From Furcasterigmium furcatum (lineage: Eukaryota > Ascomycota > Sordariomycetes > Glomerellales > Plectosphaerellaceae), in assembly GCA_001599815.1 (NCBI GenBank), contig BCIA01000008.1, positions 620,001 through 684,000 on the forward strand: a stretch of 64,000 bases of DNA. Reading direction: 5' to 3'. Made by a program: the position numbers and the translations under genes. How positions within the stretch are numbered: position 1 is the first letter of the stretch; every line of letters begins with the position of its first letter. Of the stretch, positions 1 to 11,092 are shown piece by piece. The notes under the pieces are model-generated. The model was not told where the DNA came from. It saw only the letters and a list, made by a program, of their open reading frames with translations, and made no database searches.

Positions 1-901
1 CAGCGGCAGCACGTAGCTCGGAAGACACCAAAAACACCAAATCATTTATCATACCGGAGCCCAGGGCCTCGGCTCTCGCCTTCAACTTTTCTTTCCTTGC
101 AGTTAGTGCAAGCGCCTTGCGTCTTGGTCCGAGTGGAGCAATTTGCTGCGATGCCTGACACCAAACCGCTATCTAAACAATGGGCAGCATCGATCGTTCA
201 AGACCAGGGGCACTAAGCCCTCGGCACCGAACTGCCGACGGACGATGTCATGGGGCCGCTACCACGATTGTTATTTGCGGCAGTTTGGACATCGCGTGCA
301 GTGCCGATACCGCTGATCTTCGTCATTCCTGGCGACCCGGGCAGTGCCCATCCGCACCAAGACAGTAAGTACCCCTGATGAGGTGTGCTCTTTTCGATGA
401 CCCCTTGCAATGGAGAATCTGGGGTCTTATTGGGGGAAGATTTATTGATTCATGGCCATAGTAACTCGTATAACGGCCTAATACGCCTATTCAGGCGCTC
501 AGTCTCGTCCCTAATTACATACAGAGGGGGAAACTCTTGCGGGGAAGACCCCCGTCATGCGGCCCATCTGACTGCCGGCTCTCTGACTGCCGGCTCTGGA
601 ACGGATCTCACCTCCGCTTGGTCGCTGACGGGAATTTGCGGTGCTGGGGCTGCTCGTCGTTGTTGGCGAGCTCCTCCTCTTTTCATTGGGGGAAGATCTT
701 GGGGTTTGTAGATGAAAGAAACCTGCAATCGGCTCATTGAGCACTGGTGGAAGTAAAGAAAAGGAGTGAAGGATGCGCGGGGCCATGGCCCACTTGTGCC
801 GAGGGGATGATTTAAGAAGATGGCTCGAGAACAGCCCGAGAGCCTTGGATCTCGGCGTCTTAGCAAGGAGTGACGATCAGAGGACTGTACAACAAATCAT
901 C
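1..901. other. Left-edge intergenic region
   Basis: No complete gene is visible. Positions 151-364 read on the + strand like a coding exon interrupted by a TAA at 214-216 (listed separately). A 15-bp unit (CTGACTGCCGGCTCT) is repeated in tandem around 570-599. The last few hundred bases are the presumed promoter and leader of the pectate lyase that starts at 902. Confidence 0.5.
151..364 (+). pseudogene. Exon-like stretch with an in-frame stop
   Basis: Starting at ATG 151, the frame reads MPDTKPLSKQWAASIV..., meets TAA at 214-216, then continues in the same frame without further stops through ...GPLPRLLFAAVWTSRAVP... and ...IFVIPGDPG... to a consensus donor (GTAAGT) at about 365. The amino-acid composition resembles protein on both sides of the stop. 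A single C-to-T change (CAA to TAA) would explain it, as in a decayed gene. No family is recognised and no second exon was found. Chance is a real alternative. Confidence 0.25.
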
Positions 902-2141
902 ATGAAGATCACCGGAGCTTTCGCATTGGCCTTCTTGGCCTCTGTCATCTCGGCATCCCCTACCCAAAGCCTTGAGAAGCGGGCTGCTGTCACGGATGTC
1001 TGCAACATTGGCTACTGCACCCAGAATGGCGGGTATGTGAGAGAGAGTCCCCATCCCGGATGAGTCTGACAAGAAGTAGAACCACTGGCGGTGCTGGAGG
1101 CACCACGACCACCGTCACGAACCTCTCCCAGCTTCAGGCTGCTGTTGCTGGAAACAACCCAGCCATCGTGATCGTCTCCGGAAGAATCACCGGTGCCGCC
1201 AAGGTCAGCGTCGGATCTAACAAGAGCATTGTTGGAAGGGCTGGCAGCTGTAAGTGTAGTCCTCGCGAGGTATATCCAAGACACACATACTAACAGTACA
1301 TCCAGCCCTCGCGGGCATTGGCCTCACGGTGCTGGGTCAGCGCAACGTCATCATTCGCAACATGGCTATCAGCCTCGTCGAAGCAGCCTACGGCGACGCC
1401 ATCACCATCCAGCTTTCGAAGAATGTCTGGGTTGACCACTGCGACCTCTCCGCCACACGCGAGACGGACAAGGACAAGTACGACGGCCTTGTAGATCTGT
1501 CCCATGCCGCTGACTGGGTCACGATCTCCAACACCTACTTCCACGACCACGTGAGTCTACCTTTCCAGAACCCAGAAGCTCGAAGGTGGAATTCAAGCTA
1601 ATACAAAATTCAGTCCAAGGGCTCTCTCGTCGGCCACTCCGATAACAACGGCGCCGAGGATATTGGAACCCTTCGCGTCACGTACGCCAACAACTACTGG
1701 CACAACATCCGCAGCCGCGGCCCTCTTCTGCGTTTCGGCACCGCCCATGTCTACAAGTAAGTCATGATTTAGGCAACCAGAAACTCAACTGACACCGCCA
1801 GCACCTACTTCAACACTATGGACACTGGCCTTAACTCTCGCATGGGCGCCCAGGCACTGCTCCAGAGCTCGTACTTCGAGAACGTCGGCACCAAGGCCAT
1901 CTTCTCCGAGTCCAGCCGCGAGATCGGGTACGTATTCCTGCGACATTTGTTTGGAGATGCTTTGGCTGACTTGCGCAGCTACGTAGTCACTGAGGATGTC
2001 GTCCTCACGGGCAAGAGCCAGAACCAGGCCCAGAGGGGTACGTTGACGGCCAGGTCGCCGCCGTACCCTTACACGCTCGTTGGCTCCGCAAATGTTCGCG
2101 CTGCTGTTGTTGGAAGGTCTGGACAGACTCTTCCCTTCTAA
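902..2141 (+). CDS. Secreted pectate lyase (PL1 family)
   Basis: Predicted exons are 902-1032, 1080-1249, 1306-1550, 1614-1756, 1802-1927 and 1979-2141; all junctions keep frame. The protein begins with a signal peptide (MKITGAFALAFLASVISA) and a dibasic KR site (LEKRA). The body follows the PL1 right-handed beta-helix pattern: a GGAGG start, SIVGRAG, a VWVDHCDLS block with the calcium-site region, TYFHDHSKGSLVGHSD, YANNYWHNIRSRGPLLRFG, and a C-terminal LTGKSQNQAQRGTL segment. By family knowledge it cleaves de-esterified homogalacturonan by beta-elimination outside the cell, with calcium as cofactor. The RSRGP motif carries the conserved arginines. The length (about 325 residues) is normal for fungal PL1 enzymes. 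A second, unrelated-looking lyase with CBM1 lies at 47.6-49.4 kb. Confidence 0.93.
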
Positions 2142-2632
2142 AGGGCTGTGCTGTGTTGCTGTTTCAGACCCTTGGGTACCTCCTTGGCATAAGGTGGCTG
2201 GGTTTAGCTGGGCTATCTATCCCGATTTCTTGGAATCCAGAGAGAGGTCATGTAAATTCCTGGAAGTTGAGAAAGGCGTCATCTCGATTTCCTGTGGCTC
2301 GATCGAAAGTCTGTTGGTCGACATGGCCGTTCAGAGGGCAGCCATCCGTGCTGCCTGAAACCCCTACCTCGGTCCGTCCTTGGCATAAGGTGGCTGAGTT
2401 CAGCTGGACGCAGCGAGGTTACACAGTGACAAGGCTCTGGACATACCGCGAGGCCAACCACTTCAAGCCCAACCTGTGCATGAATTTTGATAGGTCCAGG
2501 ACAAATGTAACCTAACCCAAGTCAGAAATGCCAGTTTCAGGCCTCAAATCTCTCGCCTCGATTCCCCCGCCGCGTCGTGAACTCTCTCTTCGACAAGCAC
2601 CACCGTCGGTCCGTGTTGCGAGCCCAGCCGGC
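2142..2632. other. Intergenic region
   Basis: Spacer between the pectate lyase stop and the presumed start of the ankyrin gene. The frame of the downstream gene stays open upstream to an ATG at 2528, so a start 35 codons earlier is possible. Nothing else is recognised. Confidence 0.5.
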
Positions 2633-5238
2633 ATGGAAGCCTTCGGAGTAGCGGCTAGCGCCGTCGCTATCATCCACCTGGGCATCAAGTCGGCCCAAAC
2701 CAGTCGAGACCTCTTGGCTTCGTTCAAAGACAAGCCGGAACCAGTGGCCCAGCTGGAAAGCGATGTCGACTCCCTGCGCGTCGTTTTCGATCGGCTGTCG
2801 CTCTGTCCCCTGGATGCCTCGTCTCCCTCGACGGTAAAGCTACTCCTGCATCAATTATCTGCCTGTACAAAGGAACTTTCAGACATTGAATCGCTGCTTC
2901 GACGTTGGAAGACGAAAGCCGACGGGACTTCGAACCGACTTCGCAACAGTCTCCGAACAGTCTGGAGAGAGAAAGACTTGGAACAGGCGCGCAGCCGCCT
3001 CCGAGATTTCAGGATACAGCTCAATCTTTACCTCGGAATACTTCAGGCTGAAGCCACTGCCAGCATCTCCGCAGTTAACGCCAGCAACGCTGATGCTACG
3101 GGCAACATCCTCCAGAGCATCCTCAGCCAACTCGGCAGCGTGCACAGCCGCCTAGACACGCTTGGTGTGTCACCTACAGCGGGCACCGCAACGAGCGCTA
3201 CCTCAGGGATTGTTGAAAATGATGTGATGGAGGCCTGCTCCGATCTCGAAGAGAGCGTGGAGCGATTGGGGAAGCTCGTCGACCACGAGAGCTCGACGCT
3301 GGAAGCACAGGACGCAGAACAGATCGTCGATGACTTGCGAATCCTGCTAGAGTCCGCAAGAGACCAAGTGGTCCATACTTACCACGATCCGCGTGCCTGC
3401 ATTCACCAAAAAGAGAAAGACAAAGAAAAGAGGCGCACCCTGCAGAGAGAATTGAGGGCGATGGAGGGCATGCTGTTCAGCGCCCCGGCCATGGCTATCA
3501 ATCAAGCCTGTAAGTTGGTCAACCTCCCCACTTGCCACAGTCTTATTACTCTGCCCTCAGGTACTAAGAATGCTCAAATTAACAAGACGCAGCTGCCGGG
3601 CCCAGCCAACTCCCTGGGAAATCCATCAACGGCGGAGTCATCAAACGACAGCGGCTTTCAGAAGAAATCGACCTTGGCTGTGGGATCATCACCATCTCCT
3701 CGCACAAAAAACGGCGGCTGGTCGGGGGCACGATGTCGTCCTCTTCGAAATCTGACGAGTGTCACGGCGATACTGTTGCCAAGTTGTTGTTTCGTCCAGC
3801 CCGCTCTTCCGCGATACTTGAGGTATTAGTAACGCAAAGCCAGCTCCTAGGCTGCAGCTTCCAGAGCATACCAAGAGTTGCCATCAACCCTATTATATCT
3901 AAGGACTCCCCGGTGTTTCAAGTCGTCGAGCAGGGGCGCCTTGACGAATTTCGCACCATGCTTGCTGAAGGGAAGACAAGCGTGAGGGTCCACGACGATG
4001 ATGGCAACGGGCTTCTTCATGTAAGTCGTTCCATTAATGAATTTAACGTTGACTCTCTCCTGATATGACTTCTGTGTAGTATGCGGTAGGACACCCGGAT
4101 CTATGCAAGTTTCTCCTCGAGGCTGGCGTGGATGTGGACGGGTTCGGGATGATCAGGGGCAGCGCTTTGACAGGAGCGGTGTATCTGAAAAACCATGCCA
4201 CCCTTCGACTGCTCCTTGAACATGGCGCAGACCCTATGCTAGACAACGTCCCCTTCCACATTGAGCCATTTGTACTGGCCTGCGGACAAATGGATCCAGT
4301 ATGTCCGCCGTGCTGCTATTAAGCCCCGACTAGGGGCCGAGGACTCACGAGTGTACTGACCATAACAGACAGCGTTGCAACTCTTCCGGCAGCATAGCTC
4401 TCATTTTCTTGGGGAAGAAATCCACACAATCAGACGGTGCGGTGGTAGTAAGACGGTTCTGCTCTATGCCTGCGACAGCGACGAACACAACGTCACCAAT
4501 CGCGCAACCCTGGCCATCTTGGCTGACATGGGGGTTGACTTTTTGGCTCGACAACTCGAATTCACCGGATGGTCTGCCCAGGATGATGATATCAATTCTT
4601 CGGGTTTTACAGGCCTGCACACCCTCCTCTTCTACGCATTTCACCCCGAAAATCGAGATGAGTTGGAGAGTGCCGCCTTCCTCATCGAAAGAGGAATTCC
4701 AGTCGACGCAGTGGACGACAACGATCGAACAGTGAGTATGGTGGCATACGCATTGGGCTGGGACTCTGCCCTCCGCTTGGGCAACGGCAGCTACAGAGGC
4801 GACCTTTGGGATGCAGCACTGGTACTAAACGGATACGACCTGGCCGAGTTCCGAAGCGACTTCCCAAGGGTAGCGCGGTACGATGGACGCTACACAAGAG
4901 CCAGCTTCGAAATGCTCTGGCAGGGCATCGAGGATCGATGTCCATACTGGGATGATAGACGATGGCCCGAGACTGGTGGAGATAGTGACTTTGGATGTTA
5001 TGACCTTTATGGCAACTTGATGTCGGACTCAGATCGGGATGATGATTCGGATGCTCTGACGGAGGGAGAGGATGATGATTCGGATGCTCTGACGGAGGGA
5101 GAGGATGATGAGGATTTGTATTCTGACGATGATGACCACAGCCCGTCTGAAGTTGCGTCAGACTCGTTGGACACAGACCATGGAGGGCACGGTTTGGGTT
5201 TGGGAAGCACAGCGCGGAGTGGTTTTGTTAGTCGATAG
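2633..5238 (+). CDS. STAND-type N-terminal domain protein with ankyrin repeats
   Basis: Predicted exons are 2633-3509, 3593-4020, 4080-4298 and 4369-5238 (about 797 residues). I start at ATG 2633 because the fungal STAND-associated N-terminal domain usually begins like MEAFGVAASAVAIIHLG. An in-frame ATG at 2528 would add 35 residues. The first 300 residues are helical (SAQTSRDLL.., FDRLSLCP.., ESLLRRWK). Exon 2 gives INGGVIKRQRLSEEID, and exons 2-4 give ankyrin-like units (DDDGNGLLHYAVGHPDLCKF, LRLLLEHGADP, TGLHTLLFYA). A conserved block YRGDLWDAALVLNGYD and RYDGRYTRASFEMLW follows, and the tail is strongly acidic. There is no NACHT or NB-ARC nucleotide-binding domain between the N-terminal domain and the repeats. 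A role in non-self recognition or signalling is inference only. The first intron acceptor is ambiguous (3587 or 3593; both keep frame). Confidence 0.8.
5038..5103 (+). repeat. Two tandem 33-bp coding repeats in the acidic tail
   Basis: Two exact copies of a 33-base unit encode DDDSDALTEGE twice, followed by a related acidic run. The repeat lies inside the last exon of the ankyrin gene and keeps frame, so copy number could vary between strains without breaking the protein. Confidence 0.9.
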
Positions 5239-5778
5239 GCCAGGATTTGATTTAGTCTATGGCAATATCCTGCAACTAAATTCGACGTCTCATCAACTTT
5301 CGTCTTGATTACCCACTGCAATCACAGACCGTCTCATGTGAACAACAAAGCCAGCCTCAACGCGGTCCTCCCGCTGTTGTTTGGGGCATACGCTACCTCT
5401 CCGCCTACCATTCACCACTCCTGATAGCCCGACGGAGATCACGTACGACGGTCTGTTGCGTGTGTTTGCTTGACCTTATGCCATCATTTAATTCACCAGC
5501 CAAGCCGCCTCGGGCAAATAAACTCCGCTGCGGAGTTTGATGTCTTGGAGTTGCGGGCGACCAAGGGCCAATTAGCGTTGATTTTGAGAATCCGAACCCG
5601 AGATCCACGGAGGCCTCGGCCGACTGCGTATCACTTCGACTGTTACAATGAAGAAGCATGCACCATCTTCAGACTTTAAATACTGCCTGCACCACCACAT
5701 CTTGCATCGACTCAGTCTGTCGGCACATCCAGTCTAGCCCTGTTTTCAAGATATTTCCACAGCGTCACTCCCACCAAC
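5239..5778. other. Intergenic region and promoter of the MDR oxidoreductase
   Basis: No coding signal is seen. A TATA-like TTTAAATA near 5675-5682 lies about 100 bases before the ATG at 5779, and the leader is pyrimidine-rich and adenine-poor, as in fungal 5' untranslated regions. Confidence 0.4.
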
Positions 5779-6786
5779 ATGCAAGCCTGGCAGTACACGA
5801 GCATCAAGGGCACTCTTGAGAGCTCCCTTACTCTCAACGACAAAGTCACTCCTCCAGCTGATGCAGCATCGCTCCCCGAAGACCATGTCTTGATCGAAGT
5901 TATCACAGCCGGCATCAACCCCGTCGACTACAAATTGATAGAGATACCAGTGGTCGGGAAGTTCATGACACAAGCACCCGCCAGCCCCGGCTTCGATTTC
6001 TGTGGCCGAATCCGGGCAAAGCACGCCTCCAATACCACGTTCTCCGAAGGCCAGCTCGTGTTCGGCGCCCTGAGCATCACCGGCAAGTTCCCCAAGTTCG
6101 GCACCCTCGGCCAGCTCATCGTCGCGCCTTGTGCAAATGTTGCCGCTCTCCCCAAAGGTGTCGCGCCCGATGATGCAGCGGCAGTTGGCACAGCGGGGCT
6201 CACGGCCTACCAGTCCCTGCCCCAGGACCTGATCAAGCCCGGATCGAAGATCTTCATCAACGGCGGCAGCGGCGGGGTGGGCTCATTCACCATCCAGTTC
6301 GCCAAGACCTTGGGGGCCCACGTCACGACGACAAGCTCCACGGGGAACGTGCAGCTCTGCCGCGATCTCGGGGCGGACGAGGTTATCGACTACCGGAAGC
6401 TCAATGTGGTCGAGGAACTGAGGAAGAAAGGGCAAGTGTTCGACCTTGCCATCGACAACGTCGGGACGCCGGCTGGGTTGTACGAGCGCAGCGGGGACTT
6501 CCTGAAACCAGACGGGGGTTTTGTCCAGGTCGCCATGCCGTCCATGGGTACGATGTTCCAGCGAAGCATCCTGCCGGCACGCTTTGGCCCCAAGCGTTCG
6601 TACCGCGTCGTGGGGATAAAGGTCAACAGGGAGGATCTGGAGCAGATTGGCCGGTGGATGGCCAAGGGAAGAGTCCGGGCGCTGTTGGACGAGAAGTTCG
6701 GGTGGAATGATGCGCCCAAGGCATATGAAAAGCTGAGGCGAGGACGCACCACGGGGAAGATTGTTGTCGAGGTTGGCCAACCGTAG
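5779..6786 (+). CDS. Zinc-independent MDR family oxidoreductase (quinone reductase-like)
   Basis: Single-exon gene of 335 residues. The N-terminal GroES-like fold shows VLIEVITAGINPVDYK and SPGFDFCGRI, and the Rossmann domain carries the glycine-rich NADPH loop INGGSGGVGSFTIQFAK at about residues 160-176. This is followed by GADEVIDYR and a C-terminal GRTTGKIVVEV, the usual end of this subfamily. The catalytic and structural zinc ligands of true alcohol dehydrogenases are absent, which places it with quinone reductases, enoyl reductases and RTN4IP1-like proteins. It probably reduces an activated double bond or a quinone with NADPH; the substrate is unknown. No signal peptide is seen. It stands alone, with a convergent membrane-protein gene downstream. 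Confidence 0.9.
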   Translation: MQAWQYTSIKGTLESSLTLNDKVTPPADAASLPEDHVLIEVITAGINPVDYKLIEIPVVGKFMTQAPASPGFDFCGRIRAKHASNTTFSEGQLVFGALSITGKFPKFGTLGQLIVAPCANVAALPKGVAPDDAAAVGTAGLTAYQSLPQDLIKPGSKIFINGGSGGVGSFTIQFAKTLGAHVTTTSSTGNVQLCRDLGADEVIDYRKLNVVEELRKKGQVFDLAIDNVGTPAGLYERSGDFLKPDGGFVQVAMPSMGTMFQRSILPARFGPKRSYRVVGIKVNREDLEQIGRWMAKGRVRALLDEKFGWNDAPKAYEKLRRGRTTGKIVVEVGQP

Positions 6787-6963
6787 TGTTGCTACCCATC
6801 CCTTGGTGACATGTTTGGAATAAATAGTTTCGTGATAATCATAATCTACGGGTGCGACGATCCCAGGATACTGTCAAGTTTAGCAGGAGAGCAGTTAAAT
6901 AGACTGACTTTGAAGGATTCCAGCACCCCTTGTCCTGCCCGAAACGTTTCTAGATGCTTTGTA

Positions 6964-8180
6964 TTAATCCAGAGACATTCTCCGGCTGTCATAATGATAG
7001 TCAATGGCCACGTCGCTCTCCTGCCTAGAATGCCCCAGCCTAGAATGATTTCGTTTATTGCTAACACACTCCTTCACACCCTGGCCGAAGTTCATGAGGC
7101 ATAGGACCCCTGCCATAGCCGTAAAGCCAGCCGTCACAAGGGCGACGACAGCGAACGCAATCATTACATGAACTGGATTACCCGCTAGCTCGGAGACCTC
7201 GTAGCTGAAGTAACCGACGGCAGCGAGAAAACCTATCTGGAGGTGCATTAGCAGAGGAAGAGAATTTCTGGAGCAGACGGACAGACAATGACAGCGATGG
7301 TACCCGCCCTGCTCTCCATCCGCACGCATACGGCGGCAGATATAAACAGCACCACGGCAATGATGAGCAGAACAATAGCCACGATGAGGTTGATATGAAC
7401 GGGACCTGGGCCGGCTGACCAGACAATCCGTTGAATGAAGTAACCGGTGACAAAAAAGAAGCCGAACCTGAGAAGAGCCATGAACGTCTGTAGTGTTTCG
7501 TCAGCACCGGTGAGGGGAAGGCGAGATTCCTTGGATGCCTGTTGAGGAAGAGACGTACATCCATTGTCAGGATTCGACGCTTCATCGCCACATCCCCATG
7601 GATGGTAGTGTAAACCAGCCAGGCGAACTCGCTCCGGAGATACCAGGCCGCCACGCAAAACACGCAGGTCCCGATCGCCAGGATGACCGGTATGGCTATC
7701 AAGACGGGCTTGGAGTCATTCCATACCGTGTTGCCCGGCTTTAGGAAAGGTTGGCCGTCCCTGGTATGGGACCTGGCTAGAGCATACATCTGAAACCCGA
7801 ATTGAATCGACTGGTTGATGGAGTAGGCCAGCAGGCATGCGTTATACACGCAAATGCCCACGGTCTGGATCATGCTGTTGGACCTCACGGCGCTCAGGGC
7901 CAAGACCAGTTGGTAGGCGAGGCCGAACAGGAAGAGGGACATGTACATTGGCGTCATTTGCCTATCGGCGACCTGCCGTATGGCCGGCTCGACGCCACCT
8001 TCAAACTGCGCGAACACATACCTGTCGCGTGTCAATGAGCTGGCTCGAGAAGGGGCATTCCGGAGAGTGCGTGAGAGGCTCTTGAGCAGTCACTTACGCT
8101 TGAAGGGCCACGGTGGCCACGGTCTGAACGAGGACGGCGGAGAGGAACAGCCGCGTCCAAGGCGTCTTCGGGAAGTCCAT
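6964..8180 (-). CDS. Fungal multi-pass membrane protein (seven predicted helices)
   Basis: Predicted exons on the minus strand are 8098-8180, 7559-8021, 7304-7487 and 6964-7232 (about 332 residues). The start MDFPKTPWTRLFLSAV fits the family better than upstream options. Hydrophobic segments occur at VLVQTVATVALQAYVF, MSLFLFGLAYQLVLALSAV, VGICVYNACLLAY, VLIAIPVILAIGTCVFCVAA, LLRFGFFFVTGYF, IVAIVLLIIAVVLFISAAVC and AFAVVALVTAGFTAMAGVL. A short conserved loop, GDVAMKRRILT, precedes the fifth helix. This pattern matches an uncharacterised fungal membrane family. The third donor is uncertain: GTACC at 7303, or a weaker GTCTGT/GTCCGT some 15-25 bases later that would keep TIAVI. No function can be assigned; transport or sensing are both guesses. 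Confidence 0.75.
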
Positions 8181-8438
8181 TGGGCGCGTACGCACCGCCC
8201 GGTGATGTTGGAGCCCCGGGAGAGATGGTCCACCGAAGGGAATGGGGACTGGAATGAGGGCGACGGAGGAGCGAACGTGTCATCCGACCCGCGATGCAAG
8301 AAGTACGAGATTTTAGGCGGCGTGCTTGTTGGGACGACGGGCCATGGGCAGGGGTCCTTGGATATTGCCGTTGCTCGCTGCCATGCCCCCACAGCACACT
8401 CAGACGACTGTCACAAGTCTCGTTCGCGGGTATGCCGA

Positions 8439-8758
8439 TCAAGTCAGGGCCGTCCGCTTCTGGCCGGGCACGATCTCCAACGGCAGCCAGCCAACGTCAC
8501 TACATGGGCAGCCAGCCACATATCAACAGCCAACCGCATCTTTATCAACGCAGCAATGCGTAGCAATACTTACATTCGCAGGTTCTTCATCTCTTCATCA
8601 GCATTTCGAGTGACCAAAAAGCATGTCTCGTCTTCTGGGCGGACGAGATGCTCTACAGGTGGGGCAATACGAGGTCTGCCGGGCTCCCCTAACCGTATGT
8701 CGGTATTCATCCCTGGATCTCTTGTCGCCGAGCTCCGAGGAAGGATCCCATGGACCAT
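8439..8758 (-). CDS. Possible small spliced gene, unknown
   Basis: Exon 1 (8574-8758) reads MVHGILPRSSATRDPG, then MNTDIRLGEPGRPRI, then a strongly protein-like segment ending EEMKNLR at a consensus donor GTAAGT (8573). A TAG acceptor 74 bases on restores an open frame, exon 2 (8439-8499), reading DVGWLPLEIVPGQKRTALT before TGA. The product would be about 81 residues, soluble, without a signal peptide. It lies upstream of, and in the same orientation as, the membrane-protein gene. An in-frame ATG at 8710 would give a shorter form. Coding quality and the paired splice signals support it, but it is short and no family is recognised; it could be a remnant. Confidence 0.35.
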
Positions 8759-9335
8759 TCAAAACACGCTTCTCCGACCTCAACTTACTGCAAAATTTCG
8801 ACCAGATTTGGCCAGATTTTGCAGCTATTCAGACCCGCGGTGTCACCAGGGGCCCCCATAAAGGGGCTCTTGCTCCGTACAACTTGGCCTGTTATCTAGC
8901 TTGTTGGATGTATGACGATCGCCCTTCACTTCCTGTCGATGCGAGGGATGATTAACTGGAAGTCCTGTTTCAGCCATGGACGTTCAAGTGCCCCCAAGCC
9001 CCTGGTAGGTAGTATCAAGTTCCAGACACGCCCGCCTTGTACTACCACCTCGCCATCAATGGTTGCTCTTGGGGCATTCCATGACTCTACGCCATGTTTC
9101 GGTGCTAGAGGTCAGTAGTAAGCTTTATCCTCGACGGCCCGGACGGGAGCGCTCGCTGTTGGCGGGCGGCGGAGTTTGCCCATTCGCATGAAAGGGGGCA
9201 CGGACCACAATTTCCCTGCCGCGGATTCCTGCTGGGGTCTAGGCTCTTTTCTTTTCCGAACCCGACACCACACTTCATCTTCATCACGTCACAGCTACTT
9301 CAACAGAGACCAGCAACCCACCCACGGCTGCCTCT
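8759..9335. other. Intergenic region
   Basis: Separates the possible small minus-strand gene from the plus-strand Zn2Cys6 regulator, so it would hold both promoters. No coding or repeat structure is recognised. Confidence 0.4.
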
Positions 9336-10730
9336 ATGGCAAGGATCGGGCATAAGAAGTCGCGCAACGGCTGTTCGCGCTGCAAGGAGAGGAAGGTCAA
9401 GGTGCGCTGAGCCGGGTCCGGTCGCCACGTCTTGCTTTGCCCCCTGGCACGAGTATGGAGCTGACGCGCCGACCTCCAGTGCGACGAGAAGCGCCCGTGT
9501 AGCGCATGTGTCAGGCAGAAGGTCACGTGCAGCCTCAGCCAGTCTCCGGAGCTGGATGAGGGCCATGCAGACTCGAGACTTCAAGCACCAAGAGGGACTG
9601 TGCCGGCCGGGAAACTTCGACGCCGGGTTTCGCCTGTCCGAGCTAGCAAATCCCACTCTCCGCCCCTCCGGCTCGGGGCCTTCTCATACGACGTGGCCAG
9701 GCCCGTGGCCGGATTCAAATATCAACAGCCGTTCGGCTGGACAGTGGACCTGGGTCTCATGAGCCACTACTCCTGCTGTACGGCGACCACCCTGCCAGGA
9801 GCGAGCCGACGGACGTGGCAGTACGAGGTGCCCAGGGAAGCGGTAGCATATCCCTTCCTGATGCATCAGATCCTCGCGGTTTCGGCCTTCCATCTCGCAA
9901 GCCTGGAAACACCCCAACATCAGATACATCTCACCCAAGCTTTCCAGCACCAGCACCACGCCATCTGCGGAATTCAGCCAGAAATCGCTCGCATCACTCC
10001 GCAAAACTGTCATGCGCTCTTCGCTGCGTCGTCGATGTTGTTCATCGGCGCTTTCGCCGCATCAGCCCCGGGTACCGACAGCTCTCGCCAAGGAGATCTG
10101 GACGCCATGCTGAACATCTTCACCCTCATCCGAGGAGTCGGCGGCATCCTGCAATCATCCAAAGATATCAAGATGGCCCGGCAAGGTGTATTGGGTGATT
10201 TTATGCAGTGTGATCTCCCCGCGGGGAGGAGCGAGCTCCTAAGTCTCCTGCTTGAGAAGCTTCCTCTGATCACCCAAGGCCCCAACTGGGAGGGCGTGAA
10301 TACCGAGGCCAAGGATCTGGCAGAGGAGGCAATCAGGAGCCTTCAAGAGAGCGTGGCAATATCTTCGGCCGGGCTCCCCGAGTTGAACGTTGCCTTCTAC
10401 TGGCCGATGACTCTCCAGGATGGATTCATGGCTCTTTTGCGTGTGTACCACCCGGCTGCTCTTGTCGTGCTCACACATTACTGTGTGGTTCTTCACGCTG
10501 TAGGGTCGGACTATTGGTTCCTGCGAGGCTGGGGGCGCCGCATAATTACGTCCATTACGGTATCTCTCGTGCCAACATGGCACGACTCGATACGATGGCC
10601 GATGGAGTACGTCAAAGAAAGCGAAGCCTCCCTAACCTCCGACAGCGGAGCGGAGTCTTGGAGGCAAGAGAGCGGTACCATGACGGTTGGTACAGGATCT
10701 CAGTCATCCCGGACTCCTAGATCCGAATGA
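9336..10730 (+). CDS. Zn2Cys6 transcription factor
   Basis: Predicted exons are 9336-9401 and 9480-10730 (about 438 residues). The intron splits the zinc cluster just before its third cysteine, a common place in this family. The cluster CSRCKERKVKC..CSACVRQKVTC gives cysteines 13, 16, 23, 29, 32 and 39, which coordinate two zinc ions for binding to CGG half-sites. The C-terminal part contains HLASLETPQHQIHLTQAFQHQ, HALFAASSMLFIGAFA and a closing HYCVVLH..DYWFLRGWG..SIRWPMEY. This is the arrangement of the sterol-uptake-control (UPC2-like) group of fungal regulators. It likely acts in the nucleus; target genes cannot be read from the sequence. Neighbours are unrelated membrane-protein genes, so no local cluster is obvious. 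Confidence 0.88.
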
Positions 10731-11092
10731 CTCCCGGCTCTCTCTTGATAGAATTCTCACATCGAGTAGCATCAGCGGACAGTGTCCGTGTTGCTACTAC
10801 ACCTTAATGATACCCAATGATACTGTTGTCCACAAGGTTTCCGCCGCGGGGCAGGCAATAACGAGGCAGCCGAACGGGCCGTGCCGTATGAGGCCTCGTC
10901 CCAGAGGGGAACCCGGGACGTGGAGCCGGCGGTTGAAAGGCCGGAGAGGTTGTACGAAGAGGCGTTCTACGTCGCCGCATACACTCACAGGCGAGCAATT
11001 TCACACCATTGAATCGCTCCGCTAAAGTATTAAAAGAGGTATACAGGCTATCTCGAGTTCTGCTTCGTTTCAGGAGTCCCAACTCTGCGCTA
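10731..11092. other. Convergent intergenic region
   Basis: Lies between the 3' ends of the Zn2Cys6 gene (+) and a small membrane-protein gene (-). Presumed terminators only; nothing else is recognised. Confidence 0.4.

Noticed and set aside
7224..7487. Apparent tandem duplication of a membrane exon in the seven-helix gene
   Set aside because: Exons 3 and 4 look alike (GYF..VH..I.A.) but each fits a different helix of the family pattern, so similarity is general membrane-segment composition rather than exon duplication.
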